This document shows, one piece after another, positions 1-10,261 of a DNA stretch of 64,000 bases. The stretch comes from Enoplolaimus lenunculus. Lineage: Eukaryota > Nematoda > Enoplea > Enoplida > Thoracostomopsidae. The position numbers and the translations under genes were made by a program. Below the pieces are notes generated by a model that did no database searches, was not told the origin of the DNA, and saw nothing but the letters and a program-made list of their open reading frames with translations. The stretch is from positions 372,001 to 436,000 of the forward strand of contig JASANG010002365.1 of NCBI GenBank assembly GCA_030248215.1. Direction: 5' to 3'. Numbering within the stretch: the first letter of the stretch is position 1; each line of letters opens with the position of its first letter.

Positions 1-6
1 ACTCAC

Positions 7-2535
7 TGGCCATATTGTTATAGTGAAATGATTTTGATTTAGACAACTTATAATCGGGATAGGATTCATAGGTATAATTCTGGTTACTATGAAACGAATT
101 TTGGTTAAAGTTATTAACGTGACCAGTGTGTCCATTCGAAATATTACTATGACTAGATGAGATACGCTTGTTTTCAAGAGTGCCGCTGTTGTTTGGCGTA
201 CCGTCAGACAGTATGCTTCCGCGACAAGACGAAGGCTTTGTTGAAGATATGTCCAAAATTGGAGCAGTAAATTCGAGCACATTTGACATGCGTTCAGAGC
301 CGTTTTGGTCTTTTAGTGATACTTTTGCTAAATAAATTTTTCCAGGTTTGAGTGAGTTTAGCTGCGTTTCGCGCACACCTTTGACTTCGTATTTTGACCA
401 CGTTTCGTGATTTGTTGCGTTTTTGCGTTTGTAATATATGGTGTAATTCTAAAAAAAGGAATACGGATACGGTTCAGTTCAATTCAATTCGTCCTGAGGA
501 AATCGACCAACTTTTCTTTTTTGAAATCGGAGCTTTGCCTGTATAATTAAGAGGGCCATGGAAAGAACAGGGCCGGATCGTTTTCCGGATGGGTTGTAAT
601 AGAGTAAGCTTAAGCTATAGACTAATTTTTTTGGCTTCGCTTAGGCTTAGGCTTAGGCTTAGGAATATGCTCATTCTTACGCTTAGGAATATGCTCATTC
701 TTACGCTTAGGCTTAGGCGTAGGCTTAGGAATATATGTTTATAGAACTGTTCCGCCCGAGTTCTTTACATTGGCCAATTAAGATACGTCCATATTTTGAG
801 TATCAATCAATAAGGAGTCTGTAATCCTAATTATAGCTGTCATGAAAATTTCTCTTTAAAAGACAAACAGATGGTCAGACGTTCAGATAGTGACCCGAAC
901 ACAGACAACACGCATATAAACTTTATTAAATTAAGAAAAAGATTAAGGGATATGGCGATCAGCATGAGTCCAATTGCAAATCAATAACAGTCCGTAACCG
1001 AATAACAGGCGTACTCTCTAGACAAGCAAAATAAATATCAGTCCCATCCACTTATTCGGATCACTACAGTATACCAATTAAAGTTTTGGCTATTTTTTGA
1101 AAGAAATCCAAATGCTCTTTTGTGATTTAAAAATTTACTTCAGTTTACAACAGAATCTTCAAATTATCTCATTGAAAGCGTTATTTTTCAGCTTTAAACT
1201 AAAAAAACAGCTAATATCAGTTTTGTATGCTTACCCTGTTCACATCTTCATCGAGTATCGACGTGTCCCACGTTAGCTTTACTATTTGTTGCGATATGAC
1301 ACTGATACGGAGGTTGCACGGAACAGCACCAAGTTCTGAAATAAACAAAATTACTAAAATCATTCAATAATGAAAAATGATACCATGACACTGGTTAATA
1401 TCAAATCTGCAGATGTCCAAAACTTTTCAATTGCTCCAAATCACTTTTAGCAATGTCGGCAGAAGCGTCCCTAACTTCCAATCAAAAGGCAGGCTCTTGG
1501 GAGGGCCCGTCTTTGCAAGCTGAGAAATTATTTCGCGGACCACAAAATAATTGAACTGTGAAGCAGTTTTTGGGGTCCTCTTCGGATCCGTTTAGGGGTG
1601 GCCGTCTATCTTGACGCCGGTCGTAGGTACAAGATGGAAATGAGTCTAGATAAATTTAAGCAAAATGTGTCGACTTTAGAATTTACTAGTCTGCCAGCTT
1701 TACGCAATGCGCAAACGTTAGCGAAAGCGCAAAAATTTCCTTGCAAATTTTCTTGTCATAAAACAATCACGTGTATTTCTTAAGAAATTATTCTAAATAA
1801 AGCAATACTGGAAAGGTGCCCAAAATACGTATGTGGAGCGTTCCAGCTTTAATATATAGGTTACCAATTATTCGTCTTGAATGTGAAGAGTCAGTGGCCA
1901 CCCAAAACAGTGACCGTTGCAAAGCAACGGATATTTTCGTATTAAACTGCAGTTTGAATTTAAACTGGACACTTACCGTGTAATTCGGACACTTTGCCGC
2001 CATACGACAACAGCAATTTTCCGCTCGAAGGCACAAATAAAAGGCGCGCCGGTCTGGCTTTCAAACCTTTTGATGTTCCGCAACTGCTGCGATGCGTTGA
2101 ATTATTGACTCCATCGTCGGTGTTCAAAGGTACCGAACAACTTTTCGGCATATTTCGTTCAGTATTCGAAGTATGTTCTGCGACAGAATTCCTCCTTTGA
2201 TGTGAACATTTCGGCAGATGTTTTTGATCGTTCCAACCGTTGTGACTGCAAGATTCGCTGTTTGCGACTGCAGCTATGGGTGGCCTTCGAAATCGGTACC
2301 CACTCACACCTCGACGTTGAGCATTCGAGGTCGCGGTTGTGGATGAACATTGATGTTCAGAATCAGCGTTACTGTATTGTGGCGAGTTACCATCCACGCT
2401 ATAGCTGCTACTATCGTCATCTTCATCGTTTTCACTTGAACAACTGCTACTACTATTTGTTCCGGCCGGATTGTGATTATGCCGCCGGCTACGACGGTCT
2501 CCAGCAATACTTTGATGGCTGTTGGAGCCGCCCAT
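7..2535 (-). CDS. Fibronectin type III domain protein, N-terminal three coding exons (partial)
   Basis: Seen: coding exons 2535-1977, 1335-1235 and 448-7 join in frame (phases 1, then 0). Donors are gtaagt (1971-1976), gtaagc (1229-1234) and gtgagt, which occupies window bases 1-6, so the gene continues off the left edge. About 367 residues are visible. The start MGGSNS fits the N-myristoylation pattern (Gly2, Ser6). Residues about 24-65 are low-complexity Ser/Asp/Glu. A segment LLLSYGGKVSELHG precedes a fibronectin type III fold at about 190-285, with the usual LTW, YTIYY, LKPGKIY and final strand positions. A Ser/Asn-rich tail follows. Known: FN3 modules are protein-binding beta sandwiches. 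Inference: a cytoplasmic or membrane-tethered adaptor or signalling protein; no signal peptide or transmembrane segment is seen in this part. The family beyond FN3 is not recognised. The first intron is short (641 bp); the second (786 bp) holds hAT-like MITE B1 and an A copy. Confidence 0.8.
553..775 (+). mobile_element. hAT-like MITE, family B (TTAGGC-bearing)
   Basis: Ends GGGCCATGGAAAGAACAGGG and GTTCTTTACATTGGCC are inverted matches. The 8-bp flank AATTAAGA is repeated exactly at 545-552 and 776-783. Inside are the family signature GAGTAAGCTTAAGC and a short, interrupted TTAGGC array. It lies in the second intron of the FN3 gene. Confidence 0.85.
790..1069 (+). mobile_element. TIR MITE, family A (degraded)
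   Basis: The 3' terminus reads TTATTCGGATCACTACAG followed by TA; inner blocks CAATCAATAAGGAGTCTG and ACAGTCCGTAACCGAATAAC match other A copies. The left terminus is lost. Confidence 0.65.
1810..1872. repeat. Family L short repeat
   Basis: Contains GCCCAAAATACGTATGTGG, then GCGTTCCAGCTTTAATATAT. The same block recurs near 46370, 56475 and, inverted, near 4940 and 33930. GCTGGAACGC and GCGTTCCAGC form a small inverted pair in better copies. Confidence 0.5.
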
Positions 2536-3600
2536 TTAGCAGTCGATAACTGGCTCGAAGTTAGCTACCGAAATTTCGCGGTTTAAGCGAAACGATGTTG
2601 AAGCTAATAAACAAAGAAATTATTTATTTAGTAACAGCGTTAAGCGCTGTTTAATGTATCGGTACTTCTTAAAATATGCAAGTTATTTTGAGAATAATGC
2701 GTATAGATAGTGTATGACTGATATTGAAATGCACATGGTAAGCTCTATATCAAATTATTCAAGCTGAACGTTATAAAGCGCGTAGGCTGAGTATCTTAGC
2801 CAAATTTCATAGGGTAAAGTTTACTGGCGTTCGTAGCTTCATTTTATCCAGTTATTTACTATAGGCACCCATCAACAAGTGTCTAAATTCTCCACCCAAT
2901 ATTGCTCAGCCTTTATTGCAGGCACTCATAAATATTGCACAGTTGTGCACACTGTGCATGCAAATTTAATTGGGGTTTTGAAAGCTAAAATTGCAAAAAA
3001 AAGATTTTGCAAACAAGGAAATCTTATTATAAAACATTTTGCAAAATATAAACTTAGTTCTTAAAATAGTGAACTTGTAACTTAGAAATTGGCCTGTTTA
3101 TTAGCGTCGTCTTATTGTACTGTCAACTATTCTAATTTTAACATTTGTATAGTTTGTTTTGACCATTTTTTAGGCTTTCGACCTTTAGACTTGATTAGCT
3201 TTATTCTGTTCGGGTTTTAATTTAAATTTCTGGTCAAGTTGGTTGAACGTGTATTCCGATTGGCCAAATTATCAGGTTACAATTAGTAAAAATTTGAGCA
3301 ACTGTAAGCAGAAACTTTTGAAACGGAATACCACAGCCTCTGCTAGAAAATTTTGAATAGCAGGCAAATTTAAAATAGTCGTACGAATTAAAATTTAAAA
3401 TCCCAGTACTGTGAAATTGACATAACATTTAAACACCAATCAGACGCTGTTTGCAGTCTTGAATAGTTTTTTTAGGTTCCCTGACCAACAATTTGCGTTT
3501 TTGACGTCCCAGTTGCGGTGAGGGACAAACTGATTTTTTGAGACACACGCAATAAATTTGGAACTTGTCTTAAGGATTATTTAGCTTGCTCTTTCCTGTG
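2536..3600. other. Upstream flank of the FN3 gene; no further feature
   Basis: This should hold the 5' UTR and promoter of the minus-strand FN3 gene. I see no clear TATA box or known repeat here. The short ORFs at 2879 and 3234 have no recognisable product. Confidence 0.4.
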
Positions 3601-3742
3601 CTGTATTACATGACGCTCTCTCTATATATATTGGCCTCTCCAGAGGGTACCCCCCTTGTTATTCGGTTACGGGCTGTTATTTATTTTTAACCCACGCTCC
3701 GCCGCCCTTCGTTACTGATACATATCTCGTACTGCAACGCTT
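3601..3742 (-). mobile_element. Family A fragment
   Basis: Matches one end of family A (GGCCTCTCCAGAGGGTACC, then TTATTCGGTTACGG and CCCACGCTCCGCCGCCCTTC). The terminal repeat itself is decayed and the other half is missing. Confidence 0.6.
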
Positions 3743-3993
3743 TGTGAAAATGTTCAATATTTGAAAATAATCCATGAGTTCATCGGTTTTGTAGCAGCCA
3801 AATCCGGATAAGTCAACAAGATATGGCTGTTGCAGATTGGTTAGTGTCATTTAGAAAAACAAACCGCTGTTTGAACCTGACAAACCAGATTGTTTTGTTA
3901 TAAAATATATTTACTCAATTTGGTCGTAAAAGCCTTTTAGATTAATGAAATTTTATACAAAGGTGATCCCAAACCCTGTGGTATACAATGATG

Positions 3994-4134
3994 GGCCAAT
4001 GTTACTTTTAGGGGTGTTAAACGTATTCCTAAGCCTTAGCTTAAGCCTAAGCAAAAAACATGTAATCGAGAATCTAAACCTACTCTTTTATGGACCCACC
4101 AGAAACCTGGACGCCCCGCAAAGTAACATGAGCC
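3994..4134 (-). mobile_element. hAT-like MITE, family C
   Basis: Ends GGCCAATGTTACTTTTAGGG and CCCCGCAAAGTAACATGAGCC are inverted matches. Flanks CAATGATG and GAATGAAG are a 6-of-8 target duplication. Only a few CCTAAG units remain, in the minus sense of the TTAGGC array. The inner block AATCTAAACCTACTCTTTTA is shared with 15241-15260. Confidence 0.75.
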
Positions 4135-4261
4135 GAATGAAGTGTCAAATGGTGGCCAATCTGGCAAATTGAGTCATAATATAAGTTGTAATGGGTTGGT
4201 TGAAGTGTATATACTCATGGTTCAGAAATAGGAAAGTAAATTTCAATTTCGGAGAGTATAG

Positions 4262-4350
4262 TACAAAGCTCATTTTGCTAGGAGGGCTAGGAATTTTTTC
4301 GGAGGGAACATACGAAGGATTTCGATGACTAACAAGCAAGCAAGGTTGAT
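4262..4350. mobile_element. Family F fragment
   Basis: Holds CATTTTGCTAGGAGGGCTAG and the family F middle (GATGACTAACAAGCAAG...AAGGTTG). One end only. Confidence 0.45.
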
Positions 4351-4372
4351 ACCGATTTGTGAAACGTAACTA

Positions 4373-4621
4373 CAATGTAGATTCCATTCATTTGATTTAA
4401 TTCAGAATGAGTTGAATCACTCAGTCGGACTTATGACTATCAGAACTTAGAATATTGCAGTTGATTCAACTTATTCTGATTTCATTAATTTACTCGCTTG
4501 AAATGTTTTCAACTCAAAGAGAATCAAAATAATTCAAAGTATAAGTTGAAGTTTGCTGTTATTTACTCACAAACCAACTTTTCGTTCGAGTTGATTAATA
4601 AACTCATTGAAATTTACAGTG
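4373..4621 (+). mobile_element. TA-flanked MITE, family D
   Basis: Left end is a worn form of CACTGTAAATTTCAGTGAG; right end is ACTCATTGAAATTTACAGTG. Inner blocks GAGTTGAATCACTCAGTC and TTTGCTGTTATTTACTCAC match the other D copies. TA precedes the left end. Confidence 0.7.
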
Positions 4622-4939
4622 TTTGTGTTTCGAATGTTCCAAAAATTATATTATTATGTTTAAAATATAGTTCGTAGAATATGGGACTATTTCATTACTT
4701 TATAAATTATCTTGAGTTATGTGTCAACTGCTTGCAGTGGCGGATGCTAAAATTTCTGACGGGGGAGAGACATAACAGTTTTTACAAAAAAATTTTTTAA
4801 ACTGAGCGTTCGTCCCCCCCCTCTGAATCCGGTAGTGTCTGCTTGCGTTTCGCTTTACTTAACGATAACCGCTGAGCCTCAGCCGATGTGGTTTGTTTTC
4901 GTTAGCACTTAAGCGTTCCGCAGCATTAATATTTGAAGC

Positions 4940-4996
4940 TATATATGTATAATTAAAGCTGGAATGACACACATGCGTATTTCGGGCAACTTGCCA
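4940..4996. repeat. Family L short repeat, inverted copy
   Basis: TATATGTATAATTAAAGCTGGAATG, then CATGCGTATTTCGGGCAAC, is the reverse complement of the family L block. Confidence 0.45.
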
Positions 4997-5574
4997 ACAT
5001 CACTTTGTTATCGATAATTTCTTCGGAGATACAAGTAAACTGTTCCATAAAAAGAAAATTTGCACAGAGATTTTTGTACACTCGCTACCAATTTTGCCCA
5101 CGCCGCAAAGTGAAACATACCAGTATACTTAACAAATAATTGTTCACTCTGCAAGAAATAGATAAATGATAATCGAAGAATATGCCGAACAATGGATTCG
5201 CTATAGAATACCGAACGTAAGTTTAGTTTCAGTATAAACTGATTTAGATTGCAAATACTTGTGTATTTTAAGTAAAAGCAAAGTTGTACATTGCTTAAAA
5301 CATTTATTAATGTTTTTAAATTGTAAATCTTGTGCGAAAAATATATACTACAGCTACATGCAATCAAGAATAGTAAATGTATGATTATAAACCAAAATTT
5401 ACACCCTGAACCAGCTGAATTTATTTTGTTGGTTAACAAATTTTGCCAAAATTTCAATACTTTAATATCGTTGATTTTATTTGGTTCTTAGAAAAATCAG
5501 TGTGAATTTATTGCTAAATAAAGACAACTCTTAAATGTAAGTAAGCTTCCTACCCTGGATTGATTCAACTTATA

Positions 5575-5709
5575 ATTTAGTGACCTGAATAAGAGGGAAT
5601 GCATAAAAGAGTCCACTGTCTTTTCACAGGAGTCTGAATCAATAGGAGTGGTACTCTCTTCAGAGGCGAAATAAATATCTTCCACCTTCTGTTATTTGGA
5701 TCACTACAG
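5575..5709 (+). mobile_element. Family A, internally deleted copy
   Basis: Both termini are present (TTTAGTGACCTGAATAAGAG and TTATTTGGATCACTACAG followed by TA), but only about 135 bp lie between, against about 440 bp in full copies. Confidence 0.7.
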
Positions 5710-5759
5710 TACACCAAGCATTTATTATTGGTTTAATATGCAAATGAGATAAGGCTTAT

Positions 5760-5944
5760 GGCCCGTGTTAATACTTTGCGAAAAGTACCGTTTTCTAACG
5801 GGATTCCAGCACAGTAAGCTTCAGATTTAAACCAATTTTTTGTTGAGGCTTAGGCTTAGGCTTAGGTATAGTCTTTCCTTACGTCGATGCTTCAGCTTAG
5901 GAACATGCTTATACTACTGTTAAGCCATTTGTTGTAACATTACC
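5760..5944 (+). mobile_element. hAT-like MITE, family B
   Basis: Exact 8-bp target duplication AGGCTTAT at 5752-5759 and 5945-5952. Ends GGCCCGTGTTAATACTTTG and TTGTTGTAACATTACC. A short TTAGGC run at about 5845-5865 follows the usual TTTTTTG leader. Confidence 0.8.
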
Positions 5945-5966
5945 AGGCTTATTATAACCAAAAGTG

Positions 5967-6259
5967 GGCCCATGTTACCTTAAGGGGCGTAAAAGTTTCT
6001 GGTAGGTATATAAAAGAGTGGGTTTAGATTCTAGATTACAAATTTTTGCTTAGGCTTAGGCTTAGGCTTAGGCTTACGCTTAGGCTTAGGCTTAGGCTTA
6101 GGCTTAGGCTTAGGCTTAGGCTTAGGCTTAGGCTTAGGCTTAGGCTTAGGCTTAGGCTTAGGCTTAGGCTTAGGCTTAGGAACACATTTTTGCAACCCTT
6201 AGGCTTAGGCTTAGGAATACGCTTATTTTACTGTTACGCCCCTAAATGCAACATAGGCC
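5967..6259 (+). mobile_element. hAT-like MITE, family C, with long TTAGGC array
   Basis: Exact 8-bp duplication CAAAAGTG at 5959-5966 and 6260-6267. Ends GGCCCATGTTACCTTAAGGG and the inverse CCCCTAAATGCAACATAGGCC. From about 6046 to 6181 there are some 22 head-to-tail TTAGGC units with one variant unit, then a spacer and three more. The 130-residue ORF of alternating Leu-Arg through here is the array read in one frame. Confidence 0.9.
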
Positions 6260-6414
6260 CAAAAGTGTATGATTCTATAGACAAGAGTATGCAGTACACA
6301 TTGTATCGCATAGCGCTAAATGTACCAGCACGCGTTGTGGTTTTGAACTTGCAGCGCATTTTTTTACTAATATTCCCATTGCATACTCTTGACCAAGACT
6401 ACATGCCCGTAGCC

Positions 6415-6556
6415 AGCTCAAGCTTGCTAGGGGTCTAAAAGATTTTCAGGAGACAGGCATTTAAGGGTTATGACTTGCGAGCAAAGTTGAAAATTTTCTA
6501 GAGGGAAACTTTTCCGGAGGTAGGAGGGGCTGAGCCCCCGTGCCCCCCCCCTATGA
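6415..6556. mobile_element. Family F MITE
   Basis: Starts GCCCGTAGCCAGCTCAAGCT and GCTAGGGGTCTAAAAGATTT; ends in the G/C-rich block GGGGCTGAGCCCCCGTGCCC. The middle (GCGAGCAAAGTTGAAAATTT) is the family core. Confidence 0.65.
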
Positions 6557-6982
6557 CAACACAAGCCCGCAAGAGTTTTGATCAACTTTTACTATCCCTA
6601 ATTGTCCCGCTAGCATTAAAATACCGTCAGATATTTTGTCATATTTTTTGCAATCGCCATCGACTGTTGAATTTATATTTTCATTTGAATGAATTTGTTA
6701 AATTTTAAAACTGACAGGCAAATAATCTTCGGGGTATTTTTTTCGTGTCGGCTTCCTTTTTTTTGCGATTGAAGCAATAAAAACGATGAAATTTTAAGAA
6801 ATTTTATATTTCAAATTAAATTTCAAATTAAATGTTTAAAATATGAAATATTAAAGTATTGCAAAATGTTATTGTTGTGAAATGAAACATTATTTTTTAC
6901 GTAACTTTTTTATGATATTTCTAGCGATATGCAATGTGGGATACTGCACAATAAATACCAAACAGAGCGTGTATTAGTCTGA

Positions 6983-7166
6983 GGGTGGCGTTATATTTGT
7001 CGTGTTGCGTCGTCCGTCGCCGTCTATTGCCATATGGTATCCGACGTGAGAATAATTCACGTACGATACCGGGCGGTGACGTACAGTGACGTACGTTGAC
7101 GGACGTCGCTGGACGACGCCGGACGATGATGGACAGCGCGGAACGTAATCGAAAGTATCACACCAC
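6983..7166. mobile_element. GC-rich TIR element, family J
   Basis: Ends GGTGGCGTTATATTTGTCGT and the inverse (AAAGTATCACACCACC) flank a CpG-rich body of CGTCCGTCGCCG-like words (TACGTTGACGGACGTC). It stands out by base composition from the AT-rich surroundings. Confidence 0.6.
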
Positions 7167-7180
7167 CCAGATACGAACTA

Positions 7181-7621
7181 CCGTAGTTACCCGAATCAGA
7201 GGGGAGTAATAAGAGGGGTCTTCATTTTGACTCCCAATCAATAGAAGTCCGTATCCCTAATAGTCCGTAAGCGGATAGAGCCCGAAACCCTGATGAGAGT
7301 TCATAAATGTCAACTATTCCTAATTGTAGCGCATCAATGACTAGAGAACCAAATAAACTTGAGTTCGAAGCTTCAAAGCGTACTTAAGTTTGAAACTAAC
7401 ATTTCAAAGTATATATACCTTGTATTATCGCTCAAGTTTTTGATACAAGGCAAATAACGTTTAATTCAACGGATAGTTGCAATACCGGATATATATCAGT
7501 AAGGAACGGTGGCGTAGGGCTGGTTGGAAACAAATAACAGTCGGTAACCGAATAACAGAGAGATACCCTCTGGAGAGGCCAAATAACTATCAGTCTCTCC
7601 CTCTTATTCGGGTCACAACAG
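7181..7621 (+). mobile_element. TIR MITE, family A, full length (441 bp)
   Basis: Ends CCGTAGTTACCCGAATCAGA and CTTATTCGGGTCACAACAG with TA on both sides (7179-7180, 7622-7623). The body has a ladder of AGTCC words (AGTCCGTATCCC, AGTCCGTAAGCGGATAGAG, ACAGTCGGTAACCG) shared by all copies. No coding capacity is seen. Confidence 0.85.
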
Positions 7622-7629
7622 TATTAAGG

Positions 7630-7677
7630 ATGAATTCGAATTATTTCAACTTGACCAAAGCCGACGAGGTGTTGAAC
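7630..7677 (+). CDS. Possible short first coding exon (16 codons)
   Basis: ATG begins 8 bp after MITE A3; the frame reads MNSNYFNLTKADEVLN, then a consensus donor gtaagt at 7678. Base use in the exon is richer in G and C than its flanks. No following exon could be assigned, and family G sequence begins a few bases later, so a chance ORF is quite possible. Phase 0 at the donor. Confidence 0.25.
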
Positions 7678-7689
7678 GTAAGTCAAGTT

Positions 7690-7766
7690 CAATCGTTTTT
7701 CGCGGAAAACATGCAAATGCTATTTGCAGCTGCAAGTTCACGCATCAGAACCGTGCACGCGTTTTA
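7690..7766. mobile_element. Family G fragment
   Basis: Holds TTTGCAGCTGCAAGTTCACG and CGTGCACGCG, one arm of family G (compare 33520-33565). Confidence 0.45.
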
Positions 7767-8850
7767 CTTAATTACTTAAACGGCATTATTTATATTCTTT
7801 AATTTTATACTACGAAATGTTCGCTTATGCCCCAAAATCATTTAAAATTGCAATAGCAAAAATTTGTTCCTAAACTTGCAAAATGCCGGTTTGAAACTTC
7901 AAAATATTTTCGCAAAACAACTGGGTTTATTACATGCTGGCGATTATAATATGTCTAAGACGCAATAGTTTATTAAGCAAATAACCATAATATTGCGTGA
8001 ACAACAAACCGAATCATGTTTTTTTTTCACAGAAAAACAACGGACAAACAGCGATTTGAGAAAAACCTGTAACCAGCAAAATTGTTCGTCGAACAAAATG
8101 GGTTTTAAGCATGAAAGTTAGTCTAACAAAGAGTTCTTATTAATTCCATACGGCTATGACCGGGTAGCGGTGAAAATGTTCCTCACAAACGAGGGACGCC
8201 TGTTGTCTCCCCACGTTGTATAGTTTTGGTTTTGAACTTGAAAGAAATGAAAAACACCACTGATGCTACTGCTACTACTAGTGAAACTGGCTTGTATATT
8301 TGCTTTTGAACCTCATTAATAATGAATGTATAACACGGACGAACAGAATGCTAACGGCACGCAATATTCAGCTTAAATTTATTTGCTGGATATTTCGCTA
8401 AACAAACGCGACCTGTATTCAAATACTATTAAATTTGTTTTGCAACTGTGGGTTTGATTAAAATTTAACCACAAAATGAACCAAATATTTTTCTCTAATC
8501 TGGCAAATATTCCCTGATTTGAGTGAAACGAATTTCGTTTTGTTGAATTCTTCTAAAACGCACGGCTGGAGCAGCCACCCCCGCAAACGCTACATTTAGG
8601 AACCCACCGTTAAGAAAGGTCCCCGCCCTAACACGATTTTAGATAAAAAGTTTGAAAAATATTTTGATCATCACGAGGGGTTTCACTCCGGAATTTAGCG
8701 GGTCGTCTACCCTTGTCCGCTTCGACACTACTATGGCACTGAACCATATTGTAAGTTCAATGCTGAATTAAAAGATGCACGATATATGCCTCATGTTATT
8801 TAATAGTGGGCTCGAATCTTTACTCCTGAGAATACACACAAAGACAAAAC
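7767..8850. other. Intergenic, little recognised
   Basis: AT-rich DNA without a supported gene. Near 8566-8620, GGCTGGAGCAGCCACCCCC resembles one end of the hAT-like family R; the other end is not found. Confidence 0.4.
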
Positions 8851-9234
8851 AAACACTTCAGAGCCGGATGTAACCGGATATCCGTTTCCGTTTCCGTTAA
8901 ACACTTCAGAGCCGGATGTAACCGGATATCCGTTTCCGTTTCCGTTAAACACTTCAGAGCCGGATGTAACCGGATATCCGTTTCCGTTTCCGTTAAACAC
9001 TTCAGAGCCGGATGTAACCGGATATCCGTTTCCGTTTCCGTTAAACACTTCAGAGCCGGATGTAACCGGATATCCGTTTCCGTTTCCGTTAAACACTTCA
9101 GAGCCGGATGTAACCGGATATCCGTTTCCGTTTCCGTTAAACAGTTCAGAGCCGGATGTAACCGGATATCCGTTTCCGTTTCCGTTAAACACTTCAGAAC
9201 CGGATGTAACCGGATATCCGTTTCCGTTTCCGTT
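8851..9234. repeat. 48-bp minisatellite, 8 exact-length units
   Basis: Eight head-to-tail 48-bp units span exactly 384 bp with only a few substitutions (for example CAGTTCAG near 9140 and AGAACC near 9195). Each unit holds the near-palindrome ACCGGATATCCG and two TTTCCG words. Because 48 is divisible by three, two minus-strand frames stay open (16-residue repeat containing FNGNGNGYPVTSGSEV). No splice sites or unique coding flanks support a gene. Confidence 0.9.
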
Positions 9235-9633
9235 ATTTTTACTATTCGTTTACATCCTGATTCAGAGACTTCGCCAGTCGACAACTCGTTACTGTCTCAA
9301 AACTAATGTCTCTAGAGCCTTGCTCTCATACTAGTAACTTTAGCTACGTTTCAACCACAGTTATGCAAATAGTTTAGGCAATTTACATATGTGGCGTCGA
9401 AGCTAATCTTCTTAGCTGGTTAATTACTGTAACGGGTCATCCACGTTATAATGTTTACGCTGATGTAAACAATTTACCCCCTTTTCGGAGCCGCACCTCT
9501 GTTAATACAGACTTTGTGAGCGCGATGTTTGCTTTGTATTCAAATCATTTGAGGACCACAAAGACAAACTAAATTTCGTAAAAAGGCATTTTCATTTGTC
9601 ACAACACTCACTTTAAAATGTTGAGGGTATGGG
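9235..9633. other. Intergenic, one diffuse repeat block
   Basis: GGGTCATCCACGTTATAATG and CGCTGATGTAA near 9437-9465 recur at 59045-59085, so a low-copy repeat is present. Nothing else recognised. Confidence 0.4.
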
Positions 9634-9635
9634 AG

Positions 9636-9950
9636 CTTTAGTTGAAATTACAGTATGAGTCTTGAAGAATCTAACGGAATTCAGTTGAGTTCAACTTACA
9701 AAATTGAATGGCTGTTGAAATCTGCTAACTATTTGAGTGTCGTTAAAATGTGAATATATATTGAAGATCTCATGAATTTTTTCAGTTGGAAACTTTAGTT
9801 GAAACTAAAGCATGAGCTTTGAGGAATGTAACGGAATTCAGTTGAGTTCAATCTACAAAATTGAATGGCTGTTGAAATCTGCTAACTATTTGAGTCTCGT
9901 TGAAATGTGAATAATGGTGAAAATCTTGTGAACTTTTTCGGTTAGGATGC
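9636..9950. repeat. Tandem duplication, period about 157 bp
   Basis: Two adjacent copies share CGGAATTCAGTTGAGTTCAA and AAATTGAATGGCTGTTGAAA. The copies differ at scattered bases, so the duplication is not recent. The GAGTTCAA words resemble worn family D sequence. Confidence 0.75.
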
Positions 9951-10261
9951 TGCAATAATACCCTGACAATGAACCTGTTTTTAGAATTGTTTACTTTGAT
10001 CAGTCTTTCAAATTTATCAAACTTAATCCGGTAAATTAAACGCTAAATTGATATTAAAAATTTTCTTACTTTAACCTAGCATAATTAATTAAAATAACTT
10101 TATTTGAGTGACAAAAATACAATAAGCTTTGCTATTATAGATTACACTTAGCATCAAATGGTACAAAATTTGCATATAAATATAGCATCCGTTCTTTTGC
10201 TTGTATATGAAAATATATACGACTTGAAATTGATACTAAAATCCAAACTTCGTATTACATT

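Noticed and set aside
5008-5457. 149-residue minus-strand ORF with hydrophobic stretches
   Set aside because: AT-driven composition, no family resemblance, no splice or promoter context, and its end overlaps ordinary AT-rich DNA. A chance ORF is more likely.
8800-9284. Two overlapping minus-strand repeat proteins
   Set aside because: They are the 48-bp minisatellite; no unique flanking coding sequence or splice sites.
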